From the NCBI RefSeq assembly GCF_013031245.1, contig NZ_WPZL01000001.1, positions 248,001 to 312,000 of the forward strand: a DNA stretch of 64,000 nt. The letters run 5' to 3'. The stretch is from Ruegeria lacuscaerulensis (GTDB taxonomy: Bacteria; Pseudomonadota; Alphaproteobacteria; Rhodobacterales; Rhodobacteraceae). This document shows positions 1 to 9,312 of the stretch, one piece after another; positions within the stretch are counted from its first letter, which is position 1; each line of letters opens with the position of its first letter. A program made the translations under genes and the position numbers. The notes under the pieces are model-generated. The model ran no database searches and was not told the origin of the DNA. It worked only from the letters and a program-made list of their open reading frames with translations.

Positions 1-130
1 GGCACCTGGCTTTGACGGCATTGCTTTCCAAGCGGCTTGTGATCTGATCTTTAAGGGGCGTGTGCAGCCTTCGGGCTATACCGAACCGATTCTGCATGCC
101 CGCCGTCTGGAGCTGAAGGCGAGCCTCTAA
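1..130 (+). CDS. glcB: Malate synthase G, C-terminal fragment
   Basis: The window opens inside this gene; only the last 42 codons before a TAA at 128-130 are present. The readable tail includes [15 protein letters not shown] and [14 protein letters not shown]. This closely matches the end of GlcB-type malate synthases, where a [14 protein letters not shown] segment is characteristic. The enzyme condenses glyoxylate with acetyl-CoA to malate in the cytoplasm. The next gene, 31 bases on, is a GlcG homologue; glcG and glcB are also neighbours in the enterobacterial glycolate operon, which supports the assignment. The catalytic residues lie outside the window. Confidence 0.85.
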   Translation, partial: APGFDGIAFQAACDLIFKGRVQPSGYTEPILHARRLELKASL

Positions 131-160
131 ACTGATTAAAATCGAAAGATAGGACACGAC

Positions 161-586
161 ATGGAAGTTTCGCTTCGCAAAGCCCGCACCATCATCCGGA
201 AGACCATGGAAAAGGGCCGCGAGATGGAATTGAAACCTCTTTCCGTTGTCGTGTTGGATTCAGGTGGCCACGTCATCGCCTTTGAGCGTGAAGACGGTGC
301 GGCTCCAGGCCGATTCGCAATTGCGCACGGCAAGGCTTATGGCTCGGTCATGTTGGGTATGGCCGGCACGGCACAGATGCAGAGGGCTGAGGAGCAGGCG
401 TATTTCATGGCTGCCGTGAATGGTATCTACGGCGGCCAGGTCGTTCCGGTACCAGGCGGCGTATTGCTGCGCGACAAGAAGGGCGCGGTTATCGGTGCCG
501 TTGGCGTGACCGGCGATTCATCTGAAAACGATGCCATCGCGGCGATGACCGGCATTGAAGGCGCCGGTTTGACTGGCGAGATCTGA
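161..586 (+). CDS. glcG: GlcG/HbpS-family (heme-degrading domain) protein
   Basis: A 141-residue protein that fits the GlcG/HbpS (DUF336) family along its full length. It has the family's VVLDSGGHVIAFEREDGA core near residues 30-45, a G-rich YGGQVVPVPGGVLL segment near 90-105 and a terminal GAVGVTGDSSENDAIAA stretch. There is no signal peptide, so it is probably cytoplasmic. AGGA lies about 8 bases before the ATG. It follows the malate synthase gene by 31 bases and is probably cotranscribed, which suggests a role linked to glycolate/glyoxylate use. The biochemical function of GlcG in such operons is not settled; HbpS relatives bind heme. Confidence 0.8.
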   Translation: MEVSLRKARTIIRKTMEKGREMELKPLSVVVLDSGGHVIAFEREDGAAPGRFAIAHGKAYGSVMLGMAGTAQMQRAEEQAYFMAAVNGIYGGQVVPVPGGVLLRDKKGAVIGAVGVTGDSSENDAIAAMTGIEGAGLTGEI

Positions 587-786
587 ATCAGTTTTTACTG
601 CGAGCCAGGGCAACCTTCCGACCCCTGCGGGCAATGAACGCGGTTTTACGGCATGGCTCGTGAATTCCATGACATGTGCAATGTTGAACAAGAACTTGCG
701 CTGACACGCAGGTTTTGTGCTATTGCGCGCTTTCGTTACTGCCGATAGGTTTTTTGAAAGCGCAGGTAACGATTTAGGAATACAGA

Positions 787-1566
787 ATGTCTCGACCCGT
801 CGTCGGTATCATCGGCAATTCGTATTTGATGAACGATCAATACCCGACCCATGCCGGTGGAACGATGAACTCGGACGCGGTCGCTAACGTTTCCGGTTGT
901 TTGCCGATGCTGATCCCGGCCGACCCTCGCTTTGTAAACGTCGAGGAATTGCTGGAGGTTTGTGATGGTTTCCTGCTGACCGGCGGGCGTCCAAATGTGC
1001 ACCCAGAGGAATATGGCGAACCGGCGACTGAGGCCCATGGCGAATTCGACCGTGCCCGGGACGCGATCACCCTGCCGTTGGTACGGGCCTGTGTTGAGCG
1101 TGGGCAACCGTTCTTTGGCATCTGCCGCGGGTTTCAAGAGGTCAACGTGGCGATGGGTGGCACGCTCTATCCCGAAATCCGCGACTTACCGGGCCGTTTG
1201 AACCACCGGATGCCGCCCGACGGCACGCTCGAGGAGAAATTCGCCCTGCGCCATGTGGTGGCACTCACCGAGGGTGGCGTGTTTCATCGTTTGATGGGCG
1301 CAACCGAGGTGATGACGAACACGCTGCACGGTCAGGGGATCAACACGGTTGGGCAGAGGGTTGTAGTCGACGGTCATGCGCCGGATGGCACGCCCGAGGC
1401 GATCTACATTAAAGACGCCCGCGGTTTCACCTTATCGGTGCAATGGCACCCGGAATGGGATGCCGTGAACGATCCGGTCTCACGCCCCCTGTTCGAGGCA
1501 TTCGGCGCCGCGGTGCGCGCCTGGTCCACCGGGTCGGACGCTGGGCTGTTTCAACAAACAGCGTGA
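787..1566 (+). CDS. Gamma-glutamyl-gamma-aminobutyrate hydrolase family (peptidase C26) protein
   Basis: A 259-residue class I glutamine amidotransferase-like hydrolase of the PuuD/C26 type. The nucleophile elbow is GICRGFQE with Cys113, and the His-Glu of the triad is in QWHPEWD (His221, Glu223). The N-terminal PVVGIIGNSY and LLTGGRPNVHPEEYG segments are typical of the family. PuuD-type enzymes cleave the gamma-glutamyl bond of gamma-glutamyl-GABA in putrescine breakdown. No other puu genes are nearby, so the substrate is uncertain. The 200 bases upstream contain no gene and no clear terminator. Confidence 0.8.
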   Translation: MSRPVVGIIGNSYLMNDQYPTHAGGTMNSDAVANVSGCLPMLIPADPRFVNVEELLEVCDGFLLTGGRPNVHPEEYGEPATEAHGEFDRARDAITLPLVRACVERGQPFFGICRGFQEVNVAMGGTLYPEIRDLPGRLNHRMPPDGTLEEKFALRHVVALTEGGVFHRLMGATEVMTNTLHGQGINTVGQRVVVDGHAPDGTPEAIYIKDARGFTLSVQWHPEWDAVNDPVSRPLFEAFGAAVRAWSTGSDAGLFQQTA

Positions 1567-1606
1567 AATTAGCGCCGGTCGCGAAAGAGGGACCGGCGCT
1601 TCGCTA

Positions 1607-3847
1607 TCAGATCAGCAGGTTAAACTGATTGATCAGCGGCAGGCGGCGAGCGCGTTTCCCGGTCAAGTCGAACAACGCATTTCCAAGAGCCGGCATCGAT
1701 GGGGGAGTGCCCGGCTCACCTGCGCCTCCCATATGACGATTGGTTTCAAGAACGCGCACTTCGACCTGCGGGGCCGTGTGCATTCGCATGGCGTCATAGT
1801 CCGGGAAGTTGAATTGCTCCACTTCGCCCTCGGTAAAGGTAATCTCGCCGAAGCATGCTGCTGACAGGCCGTACATCATGCCGCCGAACATCTGCGCCTT
1901 GACGTTTTCGGAGTCCAGCGCGAGGCCCATGTCGCAGGCGATCCACGCCCTGTTGATGCGGATGCTGCCATCTTCGTCCACCACTTCGATCACTTGCGCG
2001 ACCGGAGTGCCAAAACTGTAGGTAAAGGCCACGCCACGTCCGACACCATCCGGGGTCTGACCTGTCCAGCCGGACATTTCACGCACCGCTTCCAGACATC
2101 CGGCGGACGGTGCGTGTTCGTTTTTCATCAGCTCCAAACGGAAATCCAGCGGGTCGCGACCTGCCGCATGAGCCATCTCATCCATGAAGGTCTCATGGAA
2201 GAACCCGTTATGGCTGTTGCCAACCGAACGCCAGAAGCCGACGGGAATATCAAGATCGGCGATATGGCCGCTGATGCGATAGTTCGGCACCGCGTAAGGT
2301 TGATTGAAAATGCCTTCGACCAGTACTTTGTCAGGTCCGCCGCCGGTAAATCCGGTCATGCGGGAAACCGCCTGATGGGTGCAGGATTGTGACGCGACCT
2401 GAGCGTCGATCAGGACAGCCTGACCGTCCTTGAGCGCACCGCGCATCCGCGCCATCGCGCCGGGGCGGTAGAAGTCGTGGCGCATGTCCTCTTCGCGGCT
2501 CCATGTGGTCAGAACCGGTGTGTTGGGCATGGCCATGGCGATTTTGGTGGCGATGACGCCAAAGTCAAATTCGGTTCGGCGACCAAAGCCGCCGCCCAGA
2601 TAGGTGGTGTGAACCTCAATCGCTTCAGTGTCGAGATTGGCCGCGGCGGCGATTTTCATCTGCATGAAGGTCGGGGCCTGATTGCCGCCCCAGAATTCCA
2701 GTTTGTTTCCGGAAAACAGCGCAGTCGCGGTCATCGGCTCCATTGTGGCATGGGCCAGGTAGGGGACGGTGTATTCCGCCGAAATCTCCGTGGCACCTTC
2801 GGGCAGGGTGGCGACATCGCCATCATCACGCATGGTCGAGTTCGGTTCGCTGTCGAACGCCTCGGCGATTTTGGCAAAGATCGCATCGGTCTCGGGCGGG
2901 TAGGGCGCGTCGCCCCAATCCACGTCGATGGCCTCGACCGCCTGATTTGCCAGCCAGGTGTTGGTGGCGATGACAGCCACGCCATCGCCCAGATCGACGA
3001 TCTTCTCGACTCCGGGCATGGATTTAGCGGTGCTATCGTCAAAGCCGTTCATCGCACCACCCAGCTTGGGATTCATGCGCACGCTGGCGAATTTCATACC
3101 GGGCAGGCGCACGTCGATTGCGAACTCAGCAGTGCCGGTTGCCTTTTCGATCATATCCACGCGCGGTTGCGTCTGGCCGAGGTAACGCCATTCTGACGGG
3201 TCGCGAAGAGGGGCCTCGACTGGTTCAAGCTTGGCCACGTCCTCGGCCAGTTCTGTATAAGGAATTTTGTCGCCATTGGGTGCGATCACATGGCCCGAAG
3301 CGGTTTTCAGTTGCCCCCGATCAACACCCAGCCGATCACTAGCCGCTTGTTTCAGCGTTTCACGAGCCGAGGCTCCAGCCTCGCGCATGCGCTCAAACCC
3401 GTCCTTCATCGAGGTTGAACCGCCGGTGACGTGCAGGCTGATCACCTTGCCGATCACACCCAGAGCCTCGCCCAGATTGTGCTGGAATTCAGAGATGTCA
3501 TAACCCTTGTTGGGCAGGCCTTCGCCCAGCATGGCGGTGTTGTAATAAGCCTGCGCGGCGGGCCCGTGCAGGACGGTGATCTGGTCCAGATCCACATCCA
3601 GTTCCTCGGCAATCAGCGCGGCCCAGGTGGTCTTTACGCCCTGGCCCATTTCGGCGCGTGGCGCGAACAGAGTAACTCCGTTCTGGTCGATCAGAACAAA
3701 CGGGTTAAGTGCCGCTTCACCTTTGCCAGGTTTCAGGGGGTTCGGGGCCGGGCGATTGACGTAATAGACACCGAAGGCGACGCCGCCAAGTATTGCGGCC
3801 GAGCCGATCAGGAAGGTGCGGCGGAGAATTTTTCCAACAGATGCCAT
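1607..3847 (-). CDS. iorB: Molybdenum hydroxylase large subunit, isoquinoline 1-oxidoreductase beta type
   Basis: A 746-residue protein of the xanthine dehydrogenase/aldehyde oxidase large-subunit superfamily, closest in architecture to IorB-like enzymes. The N-terminus has a twin-arginine signal (RRTFLIG followed by a hydrophobic stretch, residues 9-28), so the mature enzyme is probably exported folded with its cofactor. Molybdopterin-binding segments such as TTYLGGGFGRRTEFDFG and GGAGEPGTPPSMPALGNA are visible. It lies 3 bases after its 2Fe-2S partner, forming a two-gene operon. Such enzymes hydroxylate N-heterocycles or oxidise aldehydes; the substrate here cannot be read from sequence. 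Confidence 0.82.
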   Translation of the reverse strand: MASVGKILRRTFLIGSAAILGGVAFGVYYVNRPAPNPLKPGKGEAALNPFVLIDQNGVTLFAPRAEMGQGVKTTWAALIAEELDVDLDQITVLHGPAAQAYYNTAMLGEGLPNKGYDISEFQHNLGEALGVIGKVISLHVTGGSTSMKDGFERMREAGASARETLKQAASDRLGVDRGQLKTASGHVIAPNGDKIPYTELAEDVAKLEPVEAPLRDPSEWRYLGQTQPRVDMIEKATGTAEFAIDVRLPGMKFASVRMNPKLGGAMNGFDDSTAKSMPGVEKIVDLGDGVAVIATNTWLANQAVEAIDVDWGDAPYPPETDAIFAKIAEAFDSEPNSTMRDDGDVATLPEGATEISAEYTVPYLAHATMEPMTATALFSGNKLEFWGGNQAPTFMQMKIAAAANLDTEAIEVHTTYLGGGFGRRTEFDFGVIATKIAMAMPNTPVLTTWSREEDMRHDFYRPGAMARMRGALKDGQAVLIDAQVASQSCTHQAVSRMTGFTGGGPDKVLVEGIFNQPYAVPNYRISGHIADLDIPVGFWRSVGNSHNGFFHETFMDEMAHAAGRDPLDFRLELMKNEHAPSAGCLEAVREMSGWTGQTPDGVGRGVAFTYSFGTPVAQVIEVVDEDGSIRINRAWIACDMGLALDSENVKAQMFGGMMYGLSAACFGEITFTEGEVEQFNFPDYDAMRMHTAPQVEVRVLETNRHMGGAGEPGTPPSMPALGNALFDLTGKRARRLPLINQFNLLI

Positions 3848-3850
3848 TGT

Positions 3851-4315
3851 TTACGCCTCCTTCAGTTTTGAAGCTGCGTCGTGAATCGCAGCCCGGATGC
3901 GTGGGTAGGTGCCGCAGCGGCACAGGTTGCCTTGCATGGCTTCGTCGATATCCGCGTCACTGGGCGTGGGTTTTTCAGCCAGCAATGCCGCCGCTTGCAT
4001 GATCTGGCCCGACTGGCAGTAGCCGCATTGCGCGACCTGATGATCAACCCAGGCCTGCTGAACGGCCGCCATCGCATCGGGCGTGCCAATGCCTTCGATT
4101 GTGGTCACGTCGCCCCAAACATCCGACAGCGCCACCTGACAGGAACGGACGGGCTCGCCATCAATGTGGACGGTGCAGGCCCCGCAGGCGGCCACGCCGC
4201 AGCCGAATTTGGTTCCGGTCAGACCAACCTCATCCCTCAGAACCCATAGCAGGGGGACGTCACCGGGCAGGTCAACCTGATGTTGTTTTCCGTTGATCTT
4301 AAGGGCCGTCGCCAT
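3851..4315 (-). CDS. iorA: Molybdenum hydroxylase 2Fe-2S subunit, isoquinoline 1-oxidoreductase alpha type
   Basis: A 154-residue two-cluster iron-sulfur protein. The plant-type 2Fe-2S domain carries Cys39, Cys44, Cys47 and Cys59 ([16 protein letters not shown]). The second helical domain carries Cys97 and Cys100 (QCGYCQSGQ) and Cys132 and Cys134 ([10 protein letters not shown]). It passes electrons from the molybdenum centre of the large subunit. The start at 4315 is preferred because GAGAGG sits 6-7 bases upstream; an upstream ATG at 4351 would add 12 residues unlike the family. The intergenic region shared with the divergent TetR gene carries TGTCA repeats. Confidence 0.85.
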   Translation of the reverse strand: MATALKINGKQHQVDLPGDVPLLWVLRDEVGLTGTKFGCGVAACGACTVHIDGEPVRSCQVALSDVWGDVTTIEGIGTPDAMAAVQQAWVDHQVAQCGYCQSGQIMQAAALLAEKPTPSDADIDEAMQGNLCRCGTYPRIRAAIHDAASKLKEA

Positions 4316-4344
4316 GGCGCACCTCTCGTAGCTGTGGCTGGTTT

Positions 4345-4404
4345 CTGACATAATTGGTGAAAAGTGTCAGAGTGTCAATTGACAAAATAAACAAAAAATG
4401 TCAC
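4345..4404. promoter_or_regulatory. Divergent regulatory region with TGTCA-box operators
   Basis: The gap between the oxidoreductase operon and the TetR gene has a perfect 12-bp palindrome TGTCAATTGACA (4373-4384). It also has an inverted pair CTGACA (4345-4350) and TGTCAG (4365-4370), and a further TGTCA at 4399-4403. On the minus strand TTGACA (4378-4373), a 17-base spacer and AATTAT (4355-4350) form a plausible promoter for the oxidoreductase that overlaps these boxes. This is what one expects if the adjacent TetR protein represses both genes. Confidence 0.55.
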
Positions 4405-4414
4405 GTGTTCGAAT

Positions 4415-4993
4415 ATGAGCGATGCAGTAGATAATTCACGGCAAAAGGCGATCCTGGACTCGGCCTTTCAGGCTTTTGCCGCCTACGGTTTTCGAAAAAC
4501 CTCAATGGATGACATAGCGCGCGGTGCGGGGATGTCCCGACCGGCTGTTTATCTGCACTACAAGAACAAGGAGGCGATCATCAGCAAGCTGACCGAGCTC
4601 TACTATGCCGATAAAGGCGCGGCGATTGCGGCCCAGCTTGCGACGTCCGGATCCGTACCTGAGGTGTTGAGGCGGGCGATTCTGGCACATACCGAGGGGA
4701 TAGCCGCCATTCTGGCCTCGCCGCACGGGCTTGAATTACTGGATACCAGCAAATCCATTTCCTCCGAGGTCATCTCTCAGGGTGAGGCGCAATTGGCCAG
4801 TTTATATGCCGCGTGGCTCTCAGAGGGGGAAAAGGCTGGGCGGCTTCGTCTGCTGGCAAGTGCGGATGAGACCGCCAGGACAATCACGGCCACGCTGAAG
4901 GGGCTCAAAATGACCGGGCCGGACGCAGAGGAATACGAAAAACGGGTGGCACAGTTTGCCGACCTGATCGGAGCGGGGCTGGAGATCAGGTAA
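4415..4993 (+). CDS. TetR/AcrR-family transcriptional regulator
   Basis: A 192-residue one-component regulator. The N-terminal helix-turn-helix is clear at about residues 10-55 (FAAYGFRKTSMDDIARGAG then MSRPAVYLHYKNKEAI). The C-terminal two thirds form the variable ligand-binding and dimerisation region. The gene is divergent from the molybdenum hydroxylase operon, with palindromic TGTCA boxes in between, so local regulation of that operon is the simplest inference. The ligand is unknown and may be the enzyme's substrate. Confidence 0.88.
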   Translation: MSDAVDNSRQKAILDSAFQAFAAYGFRKTSMDDIARGAGMSRPAVYLHYKNKEAIISKLTELYYADKGAAIAAQLATSGSVPEVLRRAILAHTEGIAAILASPHGLELLDTSKSISSEVISQGEAQLASLYAAWLSEGEKAGRLRLLASADETARTITATLKGLKMTGPDAEEYEKRVAQFADLIGAGLEIR

Positions 4994-5142
4994 CCTGCTG
5001 CCGGGTTTTGTATTCCGGCCTATCTGATCCCGGCCCACGCGCATTGATGCGACATCCTGAGCTTTTGCCAATTGTACCTGAAAACGGTAACACGTGACCC
5101 AGAAGCGACATGCCCGCGTGTCGTCACATAAAAGGAACGCGC

Positions 5143-5592
5143 ATGCACCGGATCGACGTACCGCCCGTATGGCTTCTAGGATTTGCAGTGCTGGCATGGC
5201 TGCAGGCGCGTCACTTTCCGCTGGGATTGTCGCTGGACAGCGCCTTTTCCGATCTGCTCGGCGGTATCCTGATCGGTGGCGGTTTGATCTTGTTGCTGCT
5301 GGCGATTGTCGAGTTCCGCCGCCACAAAACGACGGTCATCCCTCACGAAACACCCTCTGCCATGGTGCAGTCCGGCATCTACAAACGCAGCCGAAATCCG
5401 ATCTATCTGGGTGATGTTCTTATACTGACAGGCCTGATTCTGCGCTTCGATGCGGTGCTTTCACTGGTATTGGTGCCCGTTTTCGTTTGGGTTCTTGAGC
5501 GCCGCTTTATTGTACCGGAAGAGGATCGGCTGCGGCGCACGTTCCGTGCCGATTATGCCCGTTATGAACGGCAGACTCGGCGCTGGATATGA
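5143..5592 (+). CDS. Isoprenylcysteine carboxyl methyltransferase-family membrane protein
   Basis: A 149-residue protein with about four hydrophobic segments and the C-terminal signature of the ICMT/PEMT methyltransferase fold: GIYKRSRNPIYLGDVLILTG, then EEDRLRRTFRADYARYERQ ending in RRW. Bacterial members methylate unknown small or lipid substrates with S-adenosylmethionine at the inner membrane. The start at 5143 has AAGGA 6-7 bases upstream; an ATG at 5110 would add 11 poorly supported residues. It is followed by the pntAB promoter region. Confidence 0.8.
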   Translation: MHRIDVPPVWLLGFAVLAWLQARHFPLGLSLDSAFSDLLGGILIGGGLILLLLAIVEFRRHKTTVIPHETPSAMVQSGIYKRSRNPIYLGDVLILTGLILRFDAVLSLVLVPVFVWVLERRFIVPEEDRLRRTFRADYARYERQTRRWI

Positions 5593-5678
5593 GAGAGCCG
5601 TTGCCATGATGCAACTCAGGGAATGCTGCGCTTGCGAAATAATGTTGCGCAAGATACATGTTTGCTTAACAAACAATA

Positions 5679-5698
5679 CCGACCACTCGCTCGGTCGG
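5679..5698. promoter_or_regulatory. Inverted repeat upstream of pntA
   Basis: CCGACC (5679-5684) and GGTCGG (5693-5698) form a 6-bp inverted repeat with an 8-base spacer, 24 bases before the pntA GTG start. The geometry suits a dimeric repressor such as a TetR-family protein, but no cognate regulator gene is adjacent. It is not followed by a T run, so it is not a terminator. Confidence 0.35.
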
Positions 5699-5721
5699 AG
5701 TGAAAATTAGGGGGACTGCCA

Positions 5722-7293
5722 GTGAAAATAGGCACACCAAAAGAGATATTGGACGGTGAAAACCGGGTTGCGATGACGCCCGACTCTGCCGTGCAGTTGC
5801 AGAAACTGGGCTATGAGTGCCTGATCGAAAAAGGGGCAGGTGCCGCCGCAGGGTTTTCTGATGCGGCGTACGAGGCTGCCGGAGTCGAGGTGGTCAAGAC
5901 CGCTGCATCGCTGTGGAAGGCGGCTGACATTGTCGCCAAGGTCCGGGTGCCGACCGAGACCGAGCTGAAGCGTCTGACCAAGGGCAAGACCCTGATTTCC
6001 TTCTTCAACCCCGCAGGAAACGAAGAGGGGATGGAGCTGGCCAAATCCAAGGGCGCCAATGTGATTGCCATGGAGATGGTGCCGCGCATCAGCCGCGCCC
6101 AGAAGATGGATGCGCTGTCGTCGATGGCCAATATCGCCGGTTACCGCGCGGTGATCGAGGCGGGCAACAACTTCGGCCGGTTCTTCACTGGTCAGGTGAC
6201 GGCGGCCGGTAAGGTTCCGCCTGCCAAGGTATTGATCGTCGGTGCCGGGGTGGCCGGTCTGGCCGCCATCGGGACCTCGACCTCGCTTGGTGCCATCACT
6301 TATGCGTTCGACGTGCGCCCCGAAGTGGCCGAACAGGTCGAATCCATGGGGGCCGAGTTCGTCTATCTGGACTTTGAAGAAGACCAGCAGGACGGCGCGG
6401 CCACCGGCGGTTATGCCAGCGTGCAGTCCGAAGAGTTCCGAAATGCGCAGCTGGCAAAGTTCCGTGAACTGGCACCGGAAATGGACATCGTCATCACCAC
6501 GGCCCTGATCCCCAACCGCCCGGCGCCCAAGCTCTGGCTAGAGGATATGGTCAAGGCGATGAAGCCGGGCTCGGTCATTGTCGATCTTGCGGCGGAACGG
6601 GGTGGCAACGTCGAAGGCACCGTTCCGGACGAGAAAGTCGTGACCGACAATGGCGTGACCATCATCGGCTATACCGACTTCCCCAGCCGGATGGCGGCAC
6701 AGTCGTCGTCTCTGTACGCCACCAACATCCGTCACATGATGACGGATCTGACGCCCGAGAAGGACGGCCACGTCAACCACGACATGGAAGATGACGTGAT
6801 CCGCGGCTCGACCGTGACCTACAAGGGTGAGATCACCTTCCCACCGCCACCGCCCAAGGTGCAGGCTATCGCGGCGCAGAAGAAGCCCGAGGTCAAGGAA
6901 CTGACGGTTGAGGAAAAGAAGGCGCAGGAAATCGCCGCATTCAAAGCGCAGACCAAGCAGCAGTTCACCCTGCTGGGGGTTGGCGGCGCGCTGATGCTGC
7001 TGGTGGGGCTGATCGCTCCGGCCAGCTTCATGCAGCACTTCATCGTCTTCGTGCTGGCGATCTTTGTGGGCTTCCAGGTGATCTGGAACGTCTCGCATTC
7101 GCTGCACACACCGTTGATGGCGATAACCAACGCAATCTCGTCGATCATCATCGTCGGGGCCCTGATGCAGATCGGGTCGGGTTCGATCCTCGTCCTTCTG
7201 CTGGCGGCGTTGTCTGTCTTCATGGCCGGGATCAACATCTTCGGCGGCTTCCTCGTAACCCGGCGCATGCTCGCCATGTTCCAGAAATCTTAA
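5722..7293 (+). CDS. pntA: NAD(P) transhydrogenase subunit alpha
   Basis: A 523-residue, single-chain alpha subunit of proton-translocating transhydrogenase (E. coli-like; not split into AA and AB). Residues 1-370 are the NAD(H)-binding domain I, with the Rossmann glycines in [18 protein letters not shown] proline-rich linker (FPPPPPKVQ) and a charged segment lead to about four membrane helices in the last 110 residues. With PntB it couples hydride transfer from NADH to NADP+ to inward proton flow, supplying NADPH. Translation starts at GTG after a GGGGG ribosome site. pntB follows by 13 bases. Confidence 0.95.
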   Translation: MKIGTPKEILDGENRVAMTPDSAVQLQKLGYECLIEKGAGAAAGFSDAAYEAAGVEVVKTAASLWKAADIVAKVRVPTETELKRLTKGKTLISFFNPAGNEEGMELAKSKGANVIAMEMVPRISRAQKMDALSSMANIAGYRAVIEAGNNFGRFFTGQVTAAGKVPPAKVLIVGAGVAGLAAIGTSTSLGAITYAFDVRPEVAEQVESMGAEFVYLDFEEDQQDGAATGGYASVQSEEFRNAQLAKFRELAPEMDIVITTALIPNRPAPKLWLEDMVKAMKPGSVIVDLAAERGGNVEGTVPDEKVVTDNGVTIIGYTDFPSRMAAQSSSLYATNIRHMMTDLTPEKDGHVNHDMEDDVIRGSTVTYKGEITFPPPPPKVQAIAAQKKPEVKELTVEEKKAQEIAAFKAQTKQQFTLLGVGGALMLLVGLIAPASFMQHFIVFVLAIFVGFQVIWNVSHSLHTPLMAITNAISSIIIVGALMQIGSGSILVLLLAALSVFMAGINIFGGFLVTRRMLAMFQKS

Positions 7294-7306
7294 GGAGGCC
7301 GGGCAC

Positions 7307-8761
7307 ATGGAATTTGGCTTCACCACTGCCGCCTATGTTGTTGCGGCTGTTCTGTTCATCCTTTCCCTTGGCGGTCTGTCGAACCAGGAAAGCGCCAAGC
7401 GCGCGGTCTGGTACGGCATCGTCGGCATGGCGCTGGCGGTCTTTGCCACGCTGGTCGGCCCTGGTTCCGGTCTGTGGCTGCTGTCGCTGCTGCTGATCGC
7501 GGGTGGCGGTCTGATCGGTCAATATGTGGCGCAACGTGTGCAGATGACCGAGATGCCACAACTTGTGGCCGCGATGCACTCGCTGGTGGGTCTGGCGGCT
7601 GTGTTTGTCGGCTACAATGCACATTTTGAAGTTCTGAACGTCGCCGAGGTGATGGCGATTTCGGACGCATCGAAAGAGGTGCTGTACACGGGTCTCGGAG
7701 GGTTTGCCAAACTGATCGCCAAGAAAACCCCGGCGGAACTGTCGATCCTGCATGTCGAGCTGTTCCTGGGCGTCTTCATCGGCGCGATCACCTTCACCGG
7801 TTCGGTCGTGGCCTATGGCAAGCTGGCGGGCAAGGTGACCTCGGCGGCAACCAAGCTGCCCGGTGGTCACGCGCTGAACGCGACGGCGGCGGGTCTCTCG
7901 CTGATCTGCCTGATCTGGTACACCGCGTCGGGTGGCTTTTTCCCACTGTTCCTGATGACGCTGGCGGCGCTGTTCATCGGCTATCACCTGATCATGGGCA
8001 TCGGTGGTGCTGACATGCCGGTGGTTGTGTCGATGCTAAACAGCTATTCCGGTTGGGCCGCCGCGGCGATCGGTTTCTCGCTGGGCAACGACCTGCTGAT
8101 CGTGGTCGGTGCGCTGGTGGGCTCGTCCGGTGCGATCCTGTCTTACATCATGTGTAAGGCGATGAACCGGCACTTTGTCAGCGTGATCCTGGGCGGCTTC
8201 GGCGGTCCGCAGGGCGAGCAGATGGCGGTCGAGGGCGAACAGATCGCCATTGAGGCTGATGGTGTAGCAGCGGCCCTGAATGATGCAGACAGCATCGTGA
8301 TCATCCCGGGCTATGGCATGGCTGTGGCGCAGGCGCAGCAATCAGTTTCTGAACTGGTCCGCAAACTGCGCGCCAAGGGCAAGGAAGTGCGCTTTGCGAT
8401 CCACCCCGTTGCTGGCCGTTTGCCGGGCCACATGAACGTGCTGCTGGCCGAAGCGAAGGTACCGTATGACATCGTTCTGGAAATGGACGAGATCAACGAC
8501 GACTTCCCGGATACGGATGTGGCTATCGTCATAGGCTCGAACGACATCGTGAATCCTGCGGCGCAGGAAGACCCCAACAGCCCCATCGCCGGTATGCCGG
8601 TTCTGGAATGCTGGAAGGCCAAGCAGGTGTTCGTGTCGAAACGCGGTCAGGGCACCGGGTACTCGGGCATCGAAAACCCGCTGTTCTTCAAGGAGAACAC
8701 CCGCATGTTCTACGGCGACGCCAAGCAGTCGCTCGACAAACTGCTGCCGATGATCGATTGA
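7307..8761 (+). CDS. pntB: NAD(P) transhydrogenase subunit beta
   Basis: A 484-residue protein with about nine N-terminal membrane helices (residues 1-270) followed by the NADP(H)-binding domain III. The domain III fingerprint is [13 protein letters not shown] near residue 330, with [20 protein letters not shown] and [13 protein letters not shown] later. It forms the membrane proton channel with PntA. An AAGGAGG ribosome site precedes the ATG, and the gene is followed by a strong rho-independent terminator, so pntAB is a two-gene transcription unit. Confidence 0.95.
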   Translation: MEFGFTTAAYVVAAVLFILSLGGLSNQESAKRAVWYGIVGMALAVFATLVGPGSGLWLLSLLLIAGGGLIGQYVAQRVQMTEMPQLVAAMHSLVGLAAVFVGYNAHFEVLNVAEVMAISDASKEVLYTGLGGFAKLIAKKTPAELSILHVELFLGVFIGAITFTGSVVAYGKLAGKVTSAATKLPGGHALNATAAGLSLICLIWYTASGGFFPLFLMTLAALFIGYHLIMGIGGADMPVVVSMLNSYSGWAAAAIGFSLGNDLLIVVGALVGSSGAILSYIMCKAMNRHFVSVILGGFGGPQGEQMAVEGEQIAIEADGVAAALNDADSIVIIPGYGMAVAQAQQSVSELVRKLRAKGKEVRFAIHPVAGRLPGHMNVLLAEAKVPYDIVLEMDEINDDFPDTDVAIVIGSNDIVNPAAQEDPNSPIAGMPVLECWKAKQVFVSKRGQGTGYSGIENPLFFKENTRMFYGDAKQSLDKLLPMID

Positions 8762-8783
8762 TGCCGCAGCATGGTCATTAAGG

Positions 8784-8818
8784 AAAGGCGCCCCGACCGG
8801 GCGCCTTTTCTGTTTTTT
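8784..8818 (+). terminator. Rho-independent terminator of pntAB
   Basis: A perfect 9-bp stem, AAAGGCGCC (8784-8792) with GGCGCCTTT (8800-8808), a 7-base loop and a T-rich tail through 8818. It sits 23 bases after the pntB stop. Confidence 0.88.
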
Positions 8819-8848
8819 GTTGTACCTTAACGGCACAGGAGGTGGACT

Positions 8849-9205
8849 ATGGAAAAAGTGAACGGCATTGGCGGTGTGTTTTTCCGAGCCAAAGACCCCG
8901 AGGCGCTGAGCGCTTGGTACGAAGAACACCTGGGCATTAATCACTACGACCCGGTTCCTTGGAAGCAGCGTGAGGGGTACACGGTCTTTGCCCCTTTCGC
9001 GCAGGAAACCGAGTATTTTGGGCGAGCCGAGCAGCAATGGATGATCAATTTCCGGGTCGACGATCTGGCAGCAATGATCGCCCAGCTGGAGTTCGCAGGA
9101 ATCGCCGTTGAGACCCGCGCAGAATGGGACAGCGAGATCGGCAAATTCGCCCGTCTTCACGACCCCGAGGGCAATCCCATCGAGCTGTGGCAGCCAAATC
9201 AATGA
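8849..9205 (+). CDS. VOC-family (glyoxalase/bleomycin resistance fold) protein
   Basis: A 118-residue single vicinal-oxygen-chelate module pair. The first beta-alpha-beta unit begins GIGGVFFRAKDPEALSAWYEEHLG; the end has FARLHDPEGNPIELWQP, where the Glu before LW is the usual metal ligand position. These proteins act as metal-dependent lyases, dioxygenases or binding proteins; the substrate is not predictable. It has its own ribosome site (AGGAGG) and stands alone after the pntAB terminator. Confidence 0.8.
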   Translation: MEKVNGIGGVFFRAKDPEALSAWYEEHLGINHYDPVPWKQREGYTVFAPFAQETEYFGRAEQQWMINFRVDDLAAMIAQLEFAGIAVETRAEWDSEIGKFARLHDPEGNPIELWQPNQ

Positions 9206-9312
9206 GATAGCGGGTTTGTATACCGTCGTATCCTTGTAAGTATATGAAATAAAAAGAGAATTGATGTATTTCAGGTGTGGCGTATAGTGCCCCGGACGAA
9301 ACGGAGCCCTAA

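Noticed and set aside
2477-3196. A 239-codon plus-strand open frame within the oxidoreductase large subunit gene
   Set aside because: It is a shadow of the minus-strand coding sequence; the composition is Gly/His/Arg-rich with no motif.
8342-9202. A 286-codon minus-strand frame spanning pntB, its terminator and the VOC gene
   Set aside because: It crosses a strong terminator and opposes two clear genes, so it is a chance frame.
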